Positions 17,490 to 26,859 of a DNA stretch of 64,000 nucleotides are shown piece after piece. The DNA comes from JACCWM01 sp040393065 (lineage in GTDB: Bacteria; Myxococcota_A; Bradymonadia; Bradymonadales; Bradymonadaceae), in NCBI GenBank assembly GCA_040393065.1, contig JBEBUW010000005.1, forward strand, positions 1 through 64,000. Reading direction: 5' to 3'. Both the position numbers and the translations under genes were made by a program. The notes under the pieces are model-generated. The model worked only from the letters and a program-made list of their open reading frames with translations, had not been told where the DNA came from and ran no database searches. Numbering within the stretch: the first letter of the stretch is position 1; every line of letters starts with the position of its first letter.

Positions 17490-19031
17490 TTATTCGGCCG
17501 CGGCCTCAACGCTGCTTGCGAAGACTTCGCCGTAATCCTCAAGGATTTTGACGACTTCAGCCGTAACGCCTGCGGATTTGTCTTTACCAAATCGTTTGTC
17601 GCCTTCGATTTTATCCCAGATGGCCGGATCTGCGCTTTCAGCAAAGGTGTAGAGACCTTCTTCGTAGCGACGCAGCGACTCAACCGGCAGAGCGTTGAGG
17701 TAGCCCTGGTTGGCGGAGTAAATGATCATGATCTGCTTGCCCACGCGAAGCGGAACGGCCTGACCTTGCTTAAGGATTTCGACCAGACGTTCGCCCTTGG
17801 AGAGCTGCGCGCGGGTGGCCGGGTCGAGGTCAGAAGCAAACTGCGAGAAAGCTTCCAGCTCGCGGAACTGAGCCAGGTCGAGTTTGAGGGTACCGGCAAC
17901 GTTTTTCATGGCGCCGATCTGTGCGGCACCACCAACGCGAGAAACCGAGATACCGACGTTGATGGCCGGACGTACGCCGGAGTGGAACAGGTCGGTTTCC
18001 AGGAAGATCTGGCCGTCGGTAATCGAAATTACGTTGGTCGGAATGTAAGCAGAAACGTCGCCGGCCTGCGTTTCAACGATCGGAAGCGCGGTGAGGCTGC
18101 CGCCGCCTTCTTCCTCGCTCATTTTTGCAGCGCGCTCAAGCAGACGGCTGTGGATGTAGAAAACGTCGCCCGGGTAGGCTTCGCGTCCCGGCGGGCGGCG
18201 CAGCAACAGCGAAAGTTCGCGGTACGCAACAGCCTGCTTGGAAAGGTCATCATACACGATCAGCGCGTGCTGGCCGTTATCCCGGTAATACTCGCCGATG
18301 GTGACGCCGGTGTAGGGGGCGAGGAATTGCAGGGGAGCGGACTCGGAAGCGGTGGCGGAAACGACGGTGGTGTATTCCATGGCGCCGGCTTTTTTGAGGC
18401 GCTCGACGACCTGGGCAACCGTGGATTCTTTCTGACCAATCGCGACGTAGATGCATTTTACGCCGGTGTTTTTCTGATTGATGATCGCGTCGATGGCGAC
18501 AGCGGTTTTACCGGTCTGGCGGTCACCAATGATCAGCTCGCGCTGTCCACGTCCGATGGGAACCATGGAGTCGATAGCTTTCAGGCCGGTTTGCAGCGGC
18601 TCGAAAACGGACTGACGTGCGATGATGCCGGGGGCTTTGATTTCGATCTGGTGACGCTCGGTGGCTTCGATCGGGCCGCGGCCGTCGATTGGCTGGCCGA
18701 GTGCGTTGACAACGCGTCCTTCCAGGCTGGGGCCAACGGGAACGTCGACGATGCGGTTGGTGCGCTTGACCAGATCGCCTTCCACGATCAGGCGGTCACT
18801 TCCGAGCAGGGCAACACCGACGTTGTCTTCTTCAAGGTTCAAAACCATGCCGTAAACGTCGTTCGGGAATTCCAAAAGCTCGCCGGCCATGGCCGATTCG
18901 AGACCGTAAACACGCGCAATTCCGTCACCAACGGAAATAACGGTACCAGTCTCGCTGACTTCGACGCGCTTGTCGTAGTTTTCGATCTGATTTTTGATGA
19001 TGGAACTGATTTCTTCGATATTGATATCCAT
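17490..19031 (-). CDS. atpA: ATP synthase F1 alpha subunit
   Basis: Non-catalytic nucleotide-binding alpha subunit (513 residues, normal length). The N-terminus has EISSIIKNQIENY, the P-loop is GDRQTGKT, and family segments IYVAIGQKESTVAQV, LIVYDDLSKQAVAYR and ISVSRVGGAAQI are present. No anomalies seen. Overlapping or closely spaced neighbours on the same strand show operon membership. Confidence 0.97.
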   Translation of the reverse strand: MDINIEEISSIIKNQIENYDKRVEVSETGTVISVGDGIARVYGLESAMAGELLEFPNDVYGMVLNLEEDNVGVALLGSDRLIVEGDLVKRTNRIVDVPVGPSLEGRVVNALGQPIDGRGPIEATERHQIEIKAPGIIARQSVFEPLQTGLKAIDSMVPIGRGQRELIIGDRQTGKTAVAIDAIINQKNTGVKCIYVAIGQKESTVAQVVERLKKAGAMEYTTVVSATASESAPLQFLAPYTGVTIGEYYRDNGQHALIVYDDLSKQAVAYRELSLLLRRPPGREAYPGDVFYIHSRLLERAAKMSEEEGGGSLTALPIVETQAGDVSAYIPTNVISITDGQIFLETDLFHSGVRPAINVGISVSRVGGAAQIGAMKNVAGTLKLDLAQFRELEAFSQFASDLDPATRAQLSKGERLVEILKQGQAVPLRVGKQIMIIYSANQGYLNALPVESLRRYEEGLYTFAESADPAIWDKIEGDKRFGKDKSAGVTAEVVKILEDYGEVFASSVEAAAE

Positions 19032-19094
19032 TTCCCGTCAACCCTAGGTTCGGAAATCTTCGTATGATTTCGATCTATGTTTATATAAAGACTT

Positions 19095-19643
19095 TTAGAT
19101 AACTTCTTTTAAGATGGCTTCGCGCATTTTCTGAAGCTGCGTGCGTACGGAGCCGTCGTAGACGACGCCGCCTACCCGTGTAACCGCGCCGCCGATCAGT
19201 GTCGGATCGAGCTGCGTTTCGAGCAGGACGTTTTTGCCGGTTACGACCGCGAGAGCTTTTTTGAGTTCGTTTTGCTGGGCAGCCGACAGCTCAGAAGCGC
19301 TGGTGACTTCCGCGCGGACATTGCCTTTGTGGACATCGACCAGCCGGCTGAATTCTTCGGCAATGGCCGGAATCTGGCGGAAGCGATCTTTATCCATCAA
19401 CAGCAGGGTAAAATTCAGGAGCATGGGCTCAAAGTTGTAGCGTTTGGCGATCGCGCGCAAGATGGCGCGGCGCTCTTCGAGCTTGACGCTGGGATTGAGC
19501 AAAACGCTGCTCAGGTCGGCGCTGGAAGCGTACACGCGGCTGAGCGCAGTGAGCTGCTCATTGAGTTTATCCAGGTTTTTTTGTTCGATACCGAGCTCTA
19601 CAAGAGCGTTGGCGTAGCGGCGCGCAACCGGTGTCGTTGCCAT
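19095..19643 (-). CDS. atpH: ATP synthase delta subunit (OSCP)
   Basis: Peripheral-stalk delta subunit that links the b subunits to the top of F1 (182 residues). ARRYANALVELGIEQ at the N-terminus and TLIGGAVTRVGGVVYDGSV near the C-terminus are the family marks. It lies between atpF and atpA as usual. Confidence 0.95.
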   Translation of the reverse strand: MATTPVARRYANALVELGIEQKNLDKLNEQLTALSRVYASSADLSSVLLNPSVKLEERRAILRAIAKRYNFEPMLLNFTLLLMDKDRFRQIPAIAEEFSRLVDVHKGNVRAEVTSASELSAAQQNELKKALAVVTGKNVLLETQLDPTLIGGAVTRVGGVVYDGSVRTQLQKMREAILKEVI

Positions 19644-19694
19644 GTTGGACTCCTTACAAAACGGAAAACGAGCGGAGAATAGAGGTAAAAACCA

Positions 19695-20315
19695 TCAAAC
19701 TCCAGTCGTTTGTTGATTTCTGGCGCTGCTCTGATTGAGTTGGGCAACGTAGCTGTCGACAAGGCGATTGCGGCTGTTGGCGTCGAGCTTTTCCTGAGCC
19801 AGCTGGTGAGCCATCTCGACGGCCAGGTCAACGGCCTGTCGTTCGATATCGGAAACGGCTTTTTTCACATCTTGCTGAATGGTGAGCTCGGCGTCGGCAC
19901 GCATTTTTTCGACCTGTTTTTTGGCCGCTTCGATCAACCGGACTTTCTCGCGCTCGCCCTGAGCATGGTATTCCTCGAGCAATTCCTGACGCTCACGGTC
20001 CAGCGAATCCAGGCGCGCCGAGTATTCTTCCAGGCGTGCTTCGGCTTCTTCGCGCAGGCGAGCGGCTTCTTCGAAGTTGTAGACAAAGAGGCGACGGCGT
20101 TCTGCAAAGTGTTTCTGAATAGCCGGGCCGCCAAATTTGATGATGATGCCCAGGAAGATAAACAGGTTCAGAATGCTGACGCCCCAGCTTGCCCAGGGAA
20201 ATCCCGGAGCGCCTTCTGCGGCAAACGCGGTTGAGCTAAGGGCCGTGCTGGTGACAAGGGTTGTGATCGTGAGAAGCCTTTTGTTGCGGGCTGTCAGACG
20301 ATTTGATGTTCGCAT
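19695..20315 (-). CDS. atpF: ATP synthase Fo b subunit with N-terminal signal-like segment
   Basis: Peripheral-stalk b subunit (about 206 residues). One membrane helix (SWGVSILNLFIFLGIIIKF) is followed by a long charged coiled coil. The protein has an additional hydrophobic N-terminal segment ending in TAFAAEG that looks like a cleavable signal peptide ahead of the true membrane helix; I believe this is common among deltaproteobacterial b subunits. I prefer the ATG at 20315; ORF extension upstream lacks a site. It is preceded by the b' gene. Confidence 0.9.
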   Translation of the reverse strand: MRTSNRLTARNKRLLTITTLVTSTALSSTAFAAEGAPGFPWASWGVSILNLFIFLGIIIKFGGPAIQKHFAERRRLFVYNFEEAARLREEAEARLEEYSARLDSLDRERQELLEEYHAQGEREKVRLIEAAKKQVEKMRADAELTIQQDVKKAVSDIERQAVDLAVEMAHQLAQEKLDANSRNRLVDSYVAQLNQSSARNQQTTGV

Positions 20316-20403
20316 AATTTTCCTAAAAACGAGGGAGCCGTGCAAAGGTTACGGCGCAGACGAAAAAGGTATCGTTGCATGCTCTAAGTCGTGTGCTGGT
20401 TTC

Positions 20404-20871
20404 TCAGGCGGCCGAAATGACCTTGTCGACCATGGCTTTGGCCAGTTGCTGCGAACGAGCACTTAATTCGAGATGGGCGGCCGAGATTTTGGCGTCGATT
20501 TGCGCGCGTTCGGCAGCGATTTTGGTTGCGATTTCTTCGCGGACTTCTTCGATGATCTCGTTATGCTCTTCGACGGCCTGGGTGCGCAGTGTTTCGCGGA
20601 TCTCTTGCGCTTCGCGACGGGCACTGGTCATTTTGGTGTCAAAGTCGCTGAGCATCATAGCGGCCCGGGCTTCCAGTTCTGCGGCTTCTTCACGCGATCC
20701 CTCGACACCTTCCTGACGTGCTTCGTAGGTGCGCAAAAACGGGCGATAAAGCGTGTAGTGCAGGAAGATGATGACGCATAAAAATACTACCATCTGGATA
20801 ATGATCGTACCGTCAACGTCGATAGCTGCTGCAGCAATAACTGGATAGAATGGGGTCATCATGATGTTCAT
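20404..20871 (-). CDS. atpF2: ATP synthase Fo b' subunit
   Basis: Second, diverged b-type subunit (155 residues) with an N-terminal membrane helix (IIIQMVVFLCVIIFLHYTL), then YRPFLRTYEARQEGVEG and a Glu/Ala/Arg-rich coiled coil. Lineages with both b and b' build a heterodimeric peripheral stalk. This is the first gene of the visible operon; genes for the a and c subunits are not in this window and must be elsewhere. Confidence 0.9.
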   Translation of the reverse strand: MNIMMTPFYPVIAAAAIDVDGTIIIQMVVFLCVIIFLHYTLYRPFLRTYEARQEGVEGSREEAAELEARAAMMLSDFDTKMTSARREAQEIRETLRTQAVEEHNEIIEEVREEIATKIAAERAQIDAKISAAHLELSARSQQLAKAMVDKVISAA

Positions 20872-21227
20872 AAAATTCGTACCAATGGTCGTGTGATCAC
20901 AGGAGGAGGAACCTTAAAAAGCCTGAAAAACAGCCTGGTAGGCTCGACTCTTTTTGCATCCGAGCGATGCCGCCCGGCGCTTTAGCATGGTAGTAAAACG
21001 GGTGTCAAGGTTGGGTGTTTCAAAATTCAACGCGCACTCCCCGGGCGAAGGGCTAAACGTTTGGAATGCGCAATGGATTTCCTCGGGGCTAGAAGCATCC
21101 AAAGATCAAATCGGAGCAATTCTATTGTAAGGCTTGAAATTCATTGTGACTTTCAATACAGAGGGCACTCTGTGAGGCTGATTTTCACGTTTTTCGAAGT
21201 TAACACGTTTACCTTGAGGGTTTTGCG
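20872..21227. promoter_or_regulatory. Divergent intergenic region between the atp operon and the calcium-repeat lipoprotein gene
   Basis: A 356-base stretch without a supported gene. It must hold the promoters of both the reverse-strand atp operon and the forward lipoprotein gene, but I could not identify convincing -35/-10 pairs. A small hairpin, AGCCTGGTAGGCT, lies near 20931-20943. Confidence 0.45.
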
Positions 21228-23912
21228 ATGCGATTGAGGCATTGGTTGTTGTTGGTTGTGCTTTGTGCGGGGTTGGGTGGAGCCACGGGATGTGCGGAGG
21301 ACGTGGGTCTGGGAGGATTCGGTGAAAAGTGCGCAACGACCGCAGAATGTAGCGATGGGCTGGTTTGCTTTTCCGGTAGCTGTCATTCCGATAACGACGG
21401 CGATGGCGTTCCGAATGTGATCGATAACTGCCCGGATGTTGCCAACCCACTTCAAGAAGACTCCAACAACAATGGAATCGGCGATGCCTGCGAGACGGAA
21501 ACGCCTGATAATAATGACAACAATACGGAGCCTGAGAACGTAGGTCCCGGCGGCGCTTGCACCGATACATCGCAGTGCCAGGCAGGATTGGCCTGTTATG
21601 AAGGCACCTGTCAGCCCGATGGCGATGGCGACGGCATTCCGGATACGCATGACAATTGTCCGAACGTGTCGAACCCCGATCAGGCCGATAGCAATGGCAA
21701 TGGCGTGGGTGATGCCTGCGATGAAGCCGATCCGGTGGGGCCGGGCGGCGCATGTACCGAAACCTCGCAGTGTCAGCTCGGACTGGTCTGCTATTATAAT
21801 AAGTGTCAGGTCGACAGTGACGGCGATGGCATTCCTGATGATCACGACAACTGCAAAGATATTGCCAACCCGGGGCAGGAAGATGCCGATAATAACGGTG
21901 TGGGCGATGCGTGCGAGGACGACAACCAGATCGATCCGAATCAAACGCGCCGTGATGGCCTGCCGTTTGATGATCAGTGTAAATATGTGGCCGGCCCGGA
22001 GCCGTTTTTGCCGGAAATGAAGTGGGAATTGCAGATCAAGTCTACGGATCGTTATGCAAAACATCCTACGACCGGGCAGCCGATCACGCAGGTGATGATG
22101 ACGCCGGTGGTAGCCGACTTGAACGGGGATGGTATGCCGGACGTTGTATACACGACGTTCTCGACCAATGCCGCAGCGGGCGCTCATGACAATATCTTCT
22201 TTGGCGTGCTGCGCGCAGCTTCCGGCGATGGCTCCGGTTTGCTGTGGAGTGTGGGACACGAGGAACTTGGCTTGACCGCGCGCCAGGGCGTTCAGCCGGC
22301 CGGAAATATCGCGGTTGGCGATATCAACAATGACGGAAAGCTTGAAATCATTGTCGGCCTGTCCAGCGATCAGGCCCCGACCCTGAAGCAACTGGCTGCG
22401 ATCAGCCACGATGGCAGACTGTTGTGGAAAACCACGACCGGCCCCGATCAGTTTGAATACTGGTACGGCGGTCCGTCGATTGCAGATCTGGATGGCGACG
22501 GCAATCCGGAAATCGTTATCGGAAGCTATGTTTTCGATAATCAGGGCAACCTGAAATGGAAGGGCGCCGATGCTCCGGGCCAGACGGGTCTGGCGGGCCA
22601 CGGCATCAACTGGGCAACCATTAACGGTGCCGATTATGGAACGCCTCCGACCAGCCTGAGTTATGGCGGCATGCTGAGCGTGGTTGCAGACCTCGATCTG
22701 AAGCGTGAGCCGGGTCTGAACAATCGCTATTCGCAAGAAGTTGTCACGGGTCGCGCTGCTTATACCTACGACGGCAAACTTCTGTGGCAGTCGCCCGCAG
22801 GCATGCCGGACGGCTATCCGGCGATTGGCGATTTTAACAACGACGGTTATCCGGAAGTCGTGATCGCTTCGCGCGGTCGTGTGCGGATTCAGGATGGTCA
22901 GACCGGTCAGCTGCTCTGGGGACCGGTAGAAATTCCGGGCAGCGGTCGTATCGGAGCGCCGACCATCGCGGATTTTGACGGCGATGGTTATCCGGAAATC
23001 GGCGTTGCCGGCAGCAACCGCTACGTTGCGCTCAAGGTAGATATTCGCACGCCGGGCTACAATAAAACGCCGTCGTTTGCGCAGGTCAAACTGTGGGAAG
23101 CCGCTACGCAGGACGTTTCGAGCAGCATGACCGGCTCCAGCGTTTTTGACTTCGATGGCGATGGCAGCGCGGAAATCGTTTATAACGACGAGCTGAACCT
23201 GCGCGTATTTGACGGAAGAACCGGTCGCGTGCTCTTCATGGCGCCGAACACTTCGTACACCGCGCTTGAGTATCCCGTGATTGTGGATGTGGATAATGAT
23301 GGCGCTGCAAACATCGTCGTTGCGACCAATGATTTTGAGTGCGGCGACCGCCTGGCTGGCTGCACCCGCGGATTCTCTGGAATCCGGGTGTTCGGCGACC
23401 GCAGCAACAAGTGGGTTCCCACGCGTAAAATCTGGAATCAGCACGCCTACAGCATCAACAACGTCGAAGATAACGGCAAAATCCCGGCGCAGCCCGGTCA
23501 GAGCTGGGTCGATCACAACACCTATCGCCTCAACCAGCTCAATCCTGTCATGCCCAAAGGTGCGCCGGACATGATCGCGGAGCTGGGCTCGGCCGCATTC
23601 GACGGATGCAGCGGCACGGTTCGCGTCTGGGTTACGAACAGCGGCGCAGTGCGTACGGAAGCCGGCGTTCCGGTCAGCTTCTACGCCATGCGCGGTGCGG
23701 TCAGCCACTTCCTCGGACAGACCACGACCACGGGTGCTCTGGAGCCGGGTGAATCCGAGCGCGTGGAGCTGGCTGTGACGCTTCCCGCGGGCGGTCCGTA
23801 TGATCTGGTGGCGGTCGCTGACGATCTCACCGGTACGCGCCAGGGCACGCGCAACGAGTGCAACGAAGATAACAACGCCCAGACATTCCTGCGCGGTTAT
23901 AGTTGCATGTAA
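21228..23912 (+). CDS. Large lipoprotein with thrombospondin type 3 and FG-GAP repeats
   Basis: An exported lipoprotein of 894 residues; the signal ends in the lipobox GGATGC. Three modules follow, each a small Cys-rich unit (such as CTDTSQCQAGLACYEGTC) joined to a thrombospondin type 3 calcium-binding unit (DGDGIPDTHDNCPNVSNPDQ and variants). From about residue 280 there are at least seven FG-GAP/VCBS-like beta-propeller segments such as ADLNGDGMPDVVY, GDINNDGKLEIIV and ADLDGDGNPEIVI. The C-terminus contains a CARDB-like beta domain. It is probably a calcium-stabilised surface protein; adhesion is a guess. The opposite strand carries a long open frame that I treat as a shadow. Confidence 0.88.
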   Translation: MRLRHWLLLVVLCAGLGGATGCAEDVGLGGFGEKCATTAECSDGLVCFSGSCHSDNDGDGVPNVIDNCPDVANPLQEDSNNNGIGDACETETPDNNDNNTEPENVGPGGACTDTSQCQAGLACYEGTCQPDGDGDGIPDTHDNCPNVSNPDQADSNGNGVGDACDEADPVGPGGACTETSQCQLGLVCYYNKCQVDSDGDGIPDDHDNCKDIANPGQEDADNNGVGDACEDDNQIDPNQTRRDGLPFDDQCKYVAGPEPFLPEMKWELQIKSTDRYAKHPTTGQPITQVMMTPVVADLNGDGMPDVVYTTFSTNAAAGAHDNIFFGVLRAASGDGSGLLWSVGHEELGLTARQGVQPAGNIAVGDINNDGKLEIIVGLSSDQAPTLKQLAAISHDGRLLWKTTTGPDQFEYWYGGPSIADLDGDGNPEIVIGSYVFDNQGNLKWKGADAPGQTGLAGHGINWATINGADYGTPPTSLSYGGMLSVVADLDLKREPGLNNRYSQEVVTGRAAYTYDGKLLWQSPAGMPDGYPAIGDFNNDGYPEVVIASRGRVRIQDGQTGQLLWGPVEIPGSGRIGAPTIADFDGDGYPEIGVAGSNRYVALKVDIRTPGYNKTPSFAQVKLWEAATQDVSSSMTGSSVFDFDGDGSAEIVYNDELNLRVFDGRTGRVLFMAPNTSYTALEYPVIVDVDNDGAANIVVATNDFECGDRLAGCTRGFSGIRVFGDRSNKWVPTRKIWNQHAYSINNVEDNGKIPAQPGQSWVDHNTYRLNQLNPVMPKGAPDMIAELGSAAFDGCSGTVRVWVTNSGAVRTEAGVPVSFYAMRGAVSHFLGQTTTTGALEPGESERVELAVTLPAGGPYDLVAVADDLTGTRQGTRNECNEDNNAQTFLRGYSCM

Positions 23913-23925
23913 GTATTTCACCGAT

Positions 23926-23965
23926 CCTGTTCAAATTTGGCTTGAATCAGACAAGTTTGAACAGG
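23926..23965 (+). terminator. Stem-loop after the calcium-repeat lipoprotein gene
   Basis: CCTGTTCAAA and TTTGAACAGG make a perfect 10-bp stem with a 20-base loop just after the stop codon. It lacks a clear T run, so its role as a terminator is likely but not certain. Confidence 0.55.
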
Positions 23966-24009
23966 CCCGAAACAGTGCCTTTCACAAACCTTTCCGGGCT
24001 AGACAAGCG

Positions 24010-24037
24010 ACGCGCGCTGATGCAAATTAGCGCGCGT
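24010..24037 (+). terminator. GC-rich hairpin upstream of the zinc-ribbon gene
   Basis: ACGCGCGCT and AGCGCGCGT pair perfectly over 9 bp around a 10-base loop. It is followed by TGTGTTTC, a weak T-rich tract. It probably ends transcripts from the lipoprotein gene, or lies in the leader of the next gene. Confidence 0.5.
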
Positions 24038-24082
24038 TGTGTTTCTGGCGTTCACTGAAATCCTCATCCCGAGGTTGTACAG

Positions 24083-24751
24083 ATGATTTCTTGTCCTAAT
24101 TGTGGAAAAACCGCCGCAGAGGATGCTCTTCATTGCGGGCATTGCGGCCATAAACTCGAGCAAACGACCAGTCAGAAAACCATGATGGGCTTTGCTCTCT
24201 CGCCGGAAGATTTGCAAAAGGCGATTCAAGAAGCCGGGCAGCAGCGCGCCCAGCAACAGCAAGAGCCCGGTCCCACGGAACCGCTGGCCACGTTGCAGCC
24301 GCCGGCCACCGGCGGAACAGGACCGCAGAGTTTGCCGGGTGATGAAATCGCGCCGACCGAAATTTTGCCCTCCCTGAGCGAAAACCCTGCGCTGTCGGAC
24401 ACCCTGGATCCAGACTCGGACGTGGCGACAGATTTCGGAGGGTTCGGACAGCCGCAGTTCTCTGAGTCTGCACCGGGCAGCTTTGAGGTGCCTTCCAACG
24501 TCTCGGAAGTGGTGGCCCCGCCGGGCGGATTTTCCAGTCCGGTGACGCCCGATCCCTTTGCTTCCCAGCCTGTGGCCGAGCCTTCCGCGATGCAGTCGAT
24601 GGCGCCGATGCAACCCACGGGCCTGGAAAACCAGAGTGGCGAAGAATCGTTTATCGAGAAGAATAAAAAAATACTGATCATCGCCGGCGCCGCGTTTGCT
24701 GTTTTGGGAGCATGCTGCGTTTTCGGCACGATTTACTCGCTGTTTTTCTAA
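24083..24751 (+). CDS. Zinc-ribbon protein with C-terminal membrane anchor
   Basis: A 222-residue protein that begins with a zinc ribbon, CPNCGKTAAEDALHCGHCG (residues 4-22, two CxxC pairs). A long Pro/Gln/Ser-rich linker follows, and a single membrane helix at about residues 195-220 (IIAGAAFAVLGACCVFGTIY) closes the protein. The N-terminus is therefore probably cytoplasmic and tail-anchored. Proteins of this design are common and of unknown function. It precedes the dehydrogenase gene by 65 bases on the same strand. Confidence 0.7.
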   Translation: MISCPNCGKTAAEDALHCGHCGHKLEQTTSQKTMMGFALSPEDLQKAIQEAGQQRAQQQQEPGPTEPLATLQPPATGGTGPQSLPGDEIAPTEILPSLSENPALSDTLDPDSDVATDFGGFGQPQFSESAPGSFEVPSNVSEVVAPPGGFSSPVTPDPFASQPVAEPSAMQSMAPMQPTGLENQSGEESFIEKNKKILIIAGAAFAVLGACCVFGTIYSLFF

Positions 24752-24816
24752 ATCAGCACCTGCTGCTATTTTCACAATCTACTTCGTAATTTCGAAGCTC
24801 GCCTGAGTTTTATCTG

Positions 24817-26157
24817 ATGTCTGATGTTGTCGCTCATTTACTCTCCAAATTCGCTGACAAGCTCGATACACGCGCCATTGTTGTAGAATACGATGCGATC
24901 CAGCGCGGCTTTGCCGCACTCGTCGAGCACTTGCCGGCCGGAAGCTGGCTGGTTGCGGTGGATGAAAACACCTGGGAAGTGGCCGGAAAACGCCTGGCGG
25001 AAGTTCTCGATCAGGCCGGCCAGCCCTGGAAACGCTACAATGTGGTGGCTCCCAATCCCGAAGATACGCCGATGTGCGACGATGCCGCGGTACTGGCTTT
25101 TGAGCAGGCGCTGAAAGCCAGCGGCTGCGTGGCTGGCGTGGCCGTGGGAAGCGGTACGATCAACGATATCGTCAAGCTGGCCTGTCATCGCCTTGGCCAG
25201 CCGATGGCGTGCGTGGGAACCGCGCCAAGCATGAACGGATACACCTCGGGCATCGCTGCTGTGCTGTCGGAAGGCGTCAAAACAACCGTTCCCTGTAAAG
25301 CCCCCGCGGTGGTGATCGCAGATCTCGATGTGATGGCCGAATCGCCCTATCGCATGATTTGCAGCGGCCTTGGCGATTTGATGTCCAAGCCCGTTTCCAA
25401 TGCAGACTGGCAGCTTTCCGCGTGCCTGAATGATTCCTTTCATTCCGAAGAAGCGATGGCGATCATCGAAACCGGCGCGGCGATGCTGGACGGCGTGGCA
25501 GAAAAATTGCCGGCCCGCGACCGCGACGCGATCAGCGGTCTGGTCAATTCGCTGATGCTTTCCGGCCTTGCAATGAGCGTGGCCGGTTCATCCAGCCCGG
25601 CGTCGGGCGGCGAGCATTTGATCAGCCATTATATTGATATGACGGGGCATGCGTTTGATCTGCCCTGTGATTTTCATGGCTGCCAGGTGGGTGTCGGAAC
25701 GTTGACCACGGCGTATTTGTACGAGCGTCTGATGGCGATGAATCCCTCCGAAATCGACGTGGAAGCCTGCGTCGATCGTCTCATGGACTGGCCCAAATAC
25801 CGCGAACGACTCGCCGAGCGTTTCGGACCGCTCTTTGATGCGGTAGTAAAACACGCAGAACTTGCGTATCCGACGCCGGACGTAATGCGCGCGCGGCTGA
25901 CGCGGCTGGTCAGTGACTGGGATCGCGTGATGGGCAGCGTTTCGCAGACGTTGCGTACGAAGGATTCGCTGGAAGCCGAGCTGCTCGAGGCAAAGTGTCC
26001 TGTGCGTTTCTCGGAGCTGAACGTCGATCGCGATCGCGCGCTGGCAGCGGTTGTGAACTCCAAAGATATTCGCAACCGCTACACGATTTTGCATCTGGCC
26101 TGGGAGCTGGGTGTGCTCGAAGACTGGGCAGAAGCTGCGCTCGGTGAGCTTTATTGA
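24817..26157 (+). CDS. Glycerol-1-phosphate dehydrogenase-like protein (AraM/EgsA family)
   Basis: A 446-residue member of the iron-containing alcohol dehydrogenase fold, closest by motif to AraM/sn-glycerol-1-phosphate dehydrogenase. The nucleotide-binding motif GSGTINDIVK is at residues 111-120, followed by GTAPSMNGYTS, a family feature. Metal ligands expected for the family are Asp187 (GLGDLMSK), His267 (GGEHLISHY) and His287 (DFHGCQVG). The enzyme reduces dihydroxyacetone phosphate to glycerol-1-phosphate in the family; bacterial AraM makes a polyprenylglyceryl lipid precursor. Its true substrate here is unproven. The 3' end overlaps the convergent lipoprotein gene by 7 bases. Confidence 0.8.
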   Translation: MSDVVAHLLSKFADKLDTRAIVVEYDAIQRGFAALVEHLPAGSWLVAVDENTWEVAGKRLAEVLDQAGQPWKRYNVVAPNPEDTPMCDDAAVLAFEQALKASGCVAGVAVGSGTINDIVKLACHRLGQPMACVGTAPSMNGYTSGIAAVLSEGVKTTVPCKAPAVVIADLDVMAESPYRMICSGLGDLMSKPVSNADWQLSACLNDSFHSEEAMAIIETGAAMLDGVAEKLPARDRDAISGLVNSLMLSGLAMSVAGSSSPASGGEHLISHYIDMTGHAFDLPCDFHGCQVGVGTLTTAYLYERLMAMNPSEIDVEACVDRLMDWPKYRERLAERFGPLFDAVVKHAELAYPTPDVMRARLTRLVSDWDRVMGSVSQTLRTKDSLEAELLEAKCPVRFSELNVDRDRALAAVVNSKDIRNRYTILHLAWELGVLEDWAEAALGELY

Positions 26158-26732
26158 GCCATCGGTTCAAAATAAAACGCTGACGTTCCCTTTTTCATCC
26201 GGTCTTCCGAGAGCCAGTTGCATTCAATGCTGACGCTGGCGACTTCTCCCTCGGAGACTTCCTCGACATAGGTTTGGCAGCCGCCGTGGTCCTGAAAGGA
26301 CTGCGGCGCTGTCAGGGTCCACTTGCCGCTTTTGTTGCGACAAACCGAGCCGGTGGTCGCCGCGGGGTTTCCGTAAAACCAGGTTTCGCCCTCGGTTTCG
26401 CAGGGAACGCTCAGGCTCCAGTTCAGACACTGCCCCACATATTGCATATCGGCCGCGCCCTGGCAGCGACTGGTATCGCTTTCTTCGCCGCGAATATCAC
26501 GGGCTTCGTTCGTCATGACTTCGCTCCAGGCGTCGTTGTTTTTGTAGACCCACATCACGACTTTGGAGACTTTTTCTTGCGGCGGCGCAGCCTCTTCCAC
26601 GACGGGTTCCAGCGCTTCGGTCTGGCCATCTTCAACCGCCACACCATCGTCGATCGTGGTGGGCATACTCTGACATGCACTGACAAACAGCATGGTACCG
26701 ACAAGCATCCGTAAAATTGCGCTACTTCTCAT
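26151..26732 (-). CDS. Small putative lipoprotein, unknown function
   Basis: A secreted protein of 193 residues with a signal ending in the lipobox LFVSAC. The mature part has a Glu/Pro/Val-rich N-terminal linker and a domain containing several cysteines (SRCQGA, GQCLNW, VPCETEG, SVCRNK, GGCQTY, IECNW), which probably form disulphides. No family recognised. I prefer the ATG at 26732; the ORF extends 18 bases further. A 41-bp repeat array lies upstream of this gene. Confidence 0.65.
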   Translation of the reverse strand: MRSSAILRMLVGTMLFVSACQSMPTTIDDGVAVEDGQTEALEPVVEEAAPPQEKVSKVVMWVYKNNDAWSEVMTNEARDIRGEESDTSRCQGAADMQYVGQCLNWSLSVPCETEGETWFYGNPAATTGSVCRNKSGKWTLTAPQSFQDHGGCQTYVEEVSEGEVASVSIECNWLSEDRMKKGTSAFYFEPMAQ

Positions 26733-26859
26733 AAGACTTTCAGACTCCAACTGACTGCGTTGCAGTGATCTGTGTTCGTAATTGTAAAATCTACAAGAAT
26801 TCTGTGTAGATCGAAGGTTCTTTATCTTTAGCAGCCGTGCAGGTTTTGCGCTACCTGCA

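Noticed and set aside
17766..19067. A 433-residue open frame on the forward strand over atpA
   Set aside because: Antisense shadow of the alpha subunit gene with no domain of its own.
21153..23921. A 922-residue open frame on the reverse strand opposite the calcium-repeat lipoprotein gene
   Set aside because: The forward gene has clear domains, a lipobox and calcium repeats. The antisense frame is open because of codon third-position bias, has no recognisable family and ends at the same region; it is a shadow.
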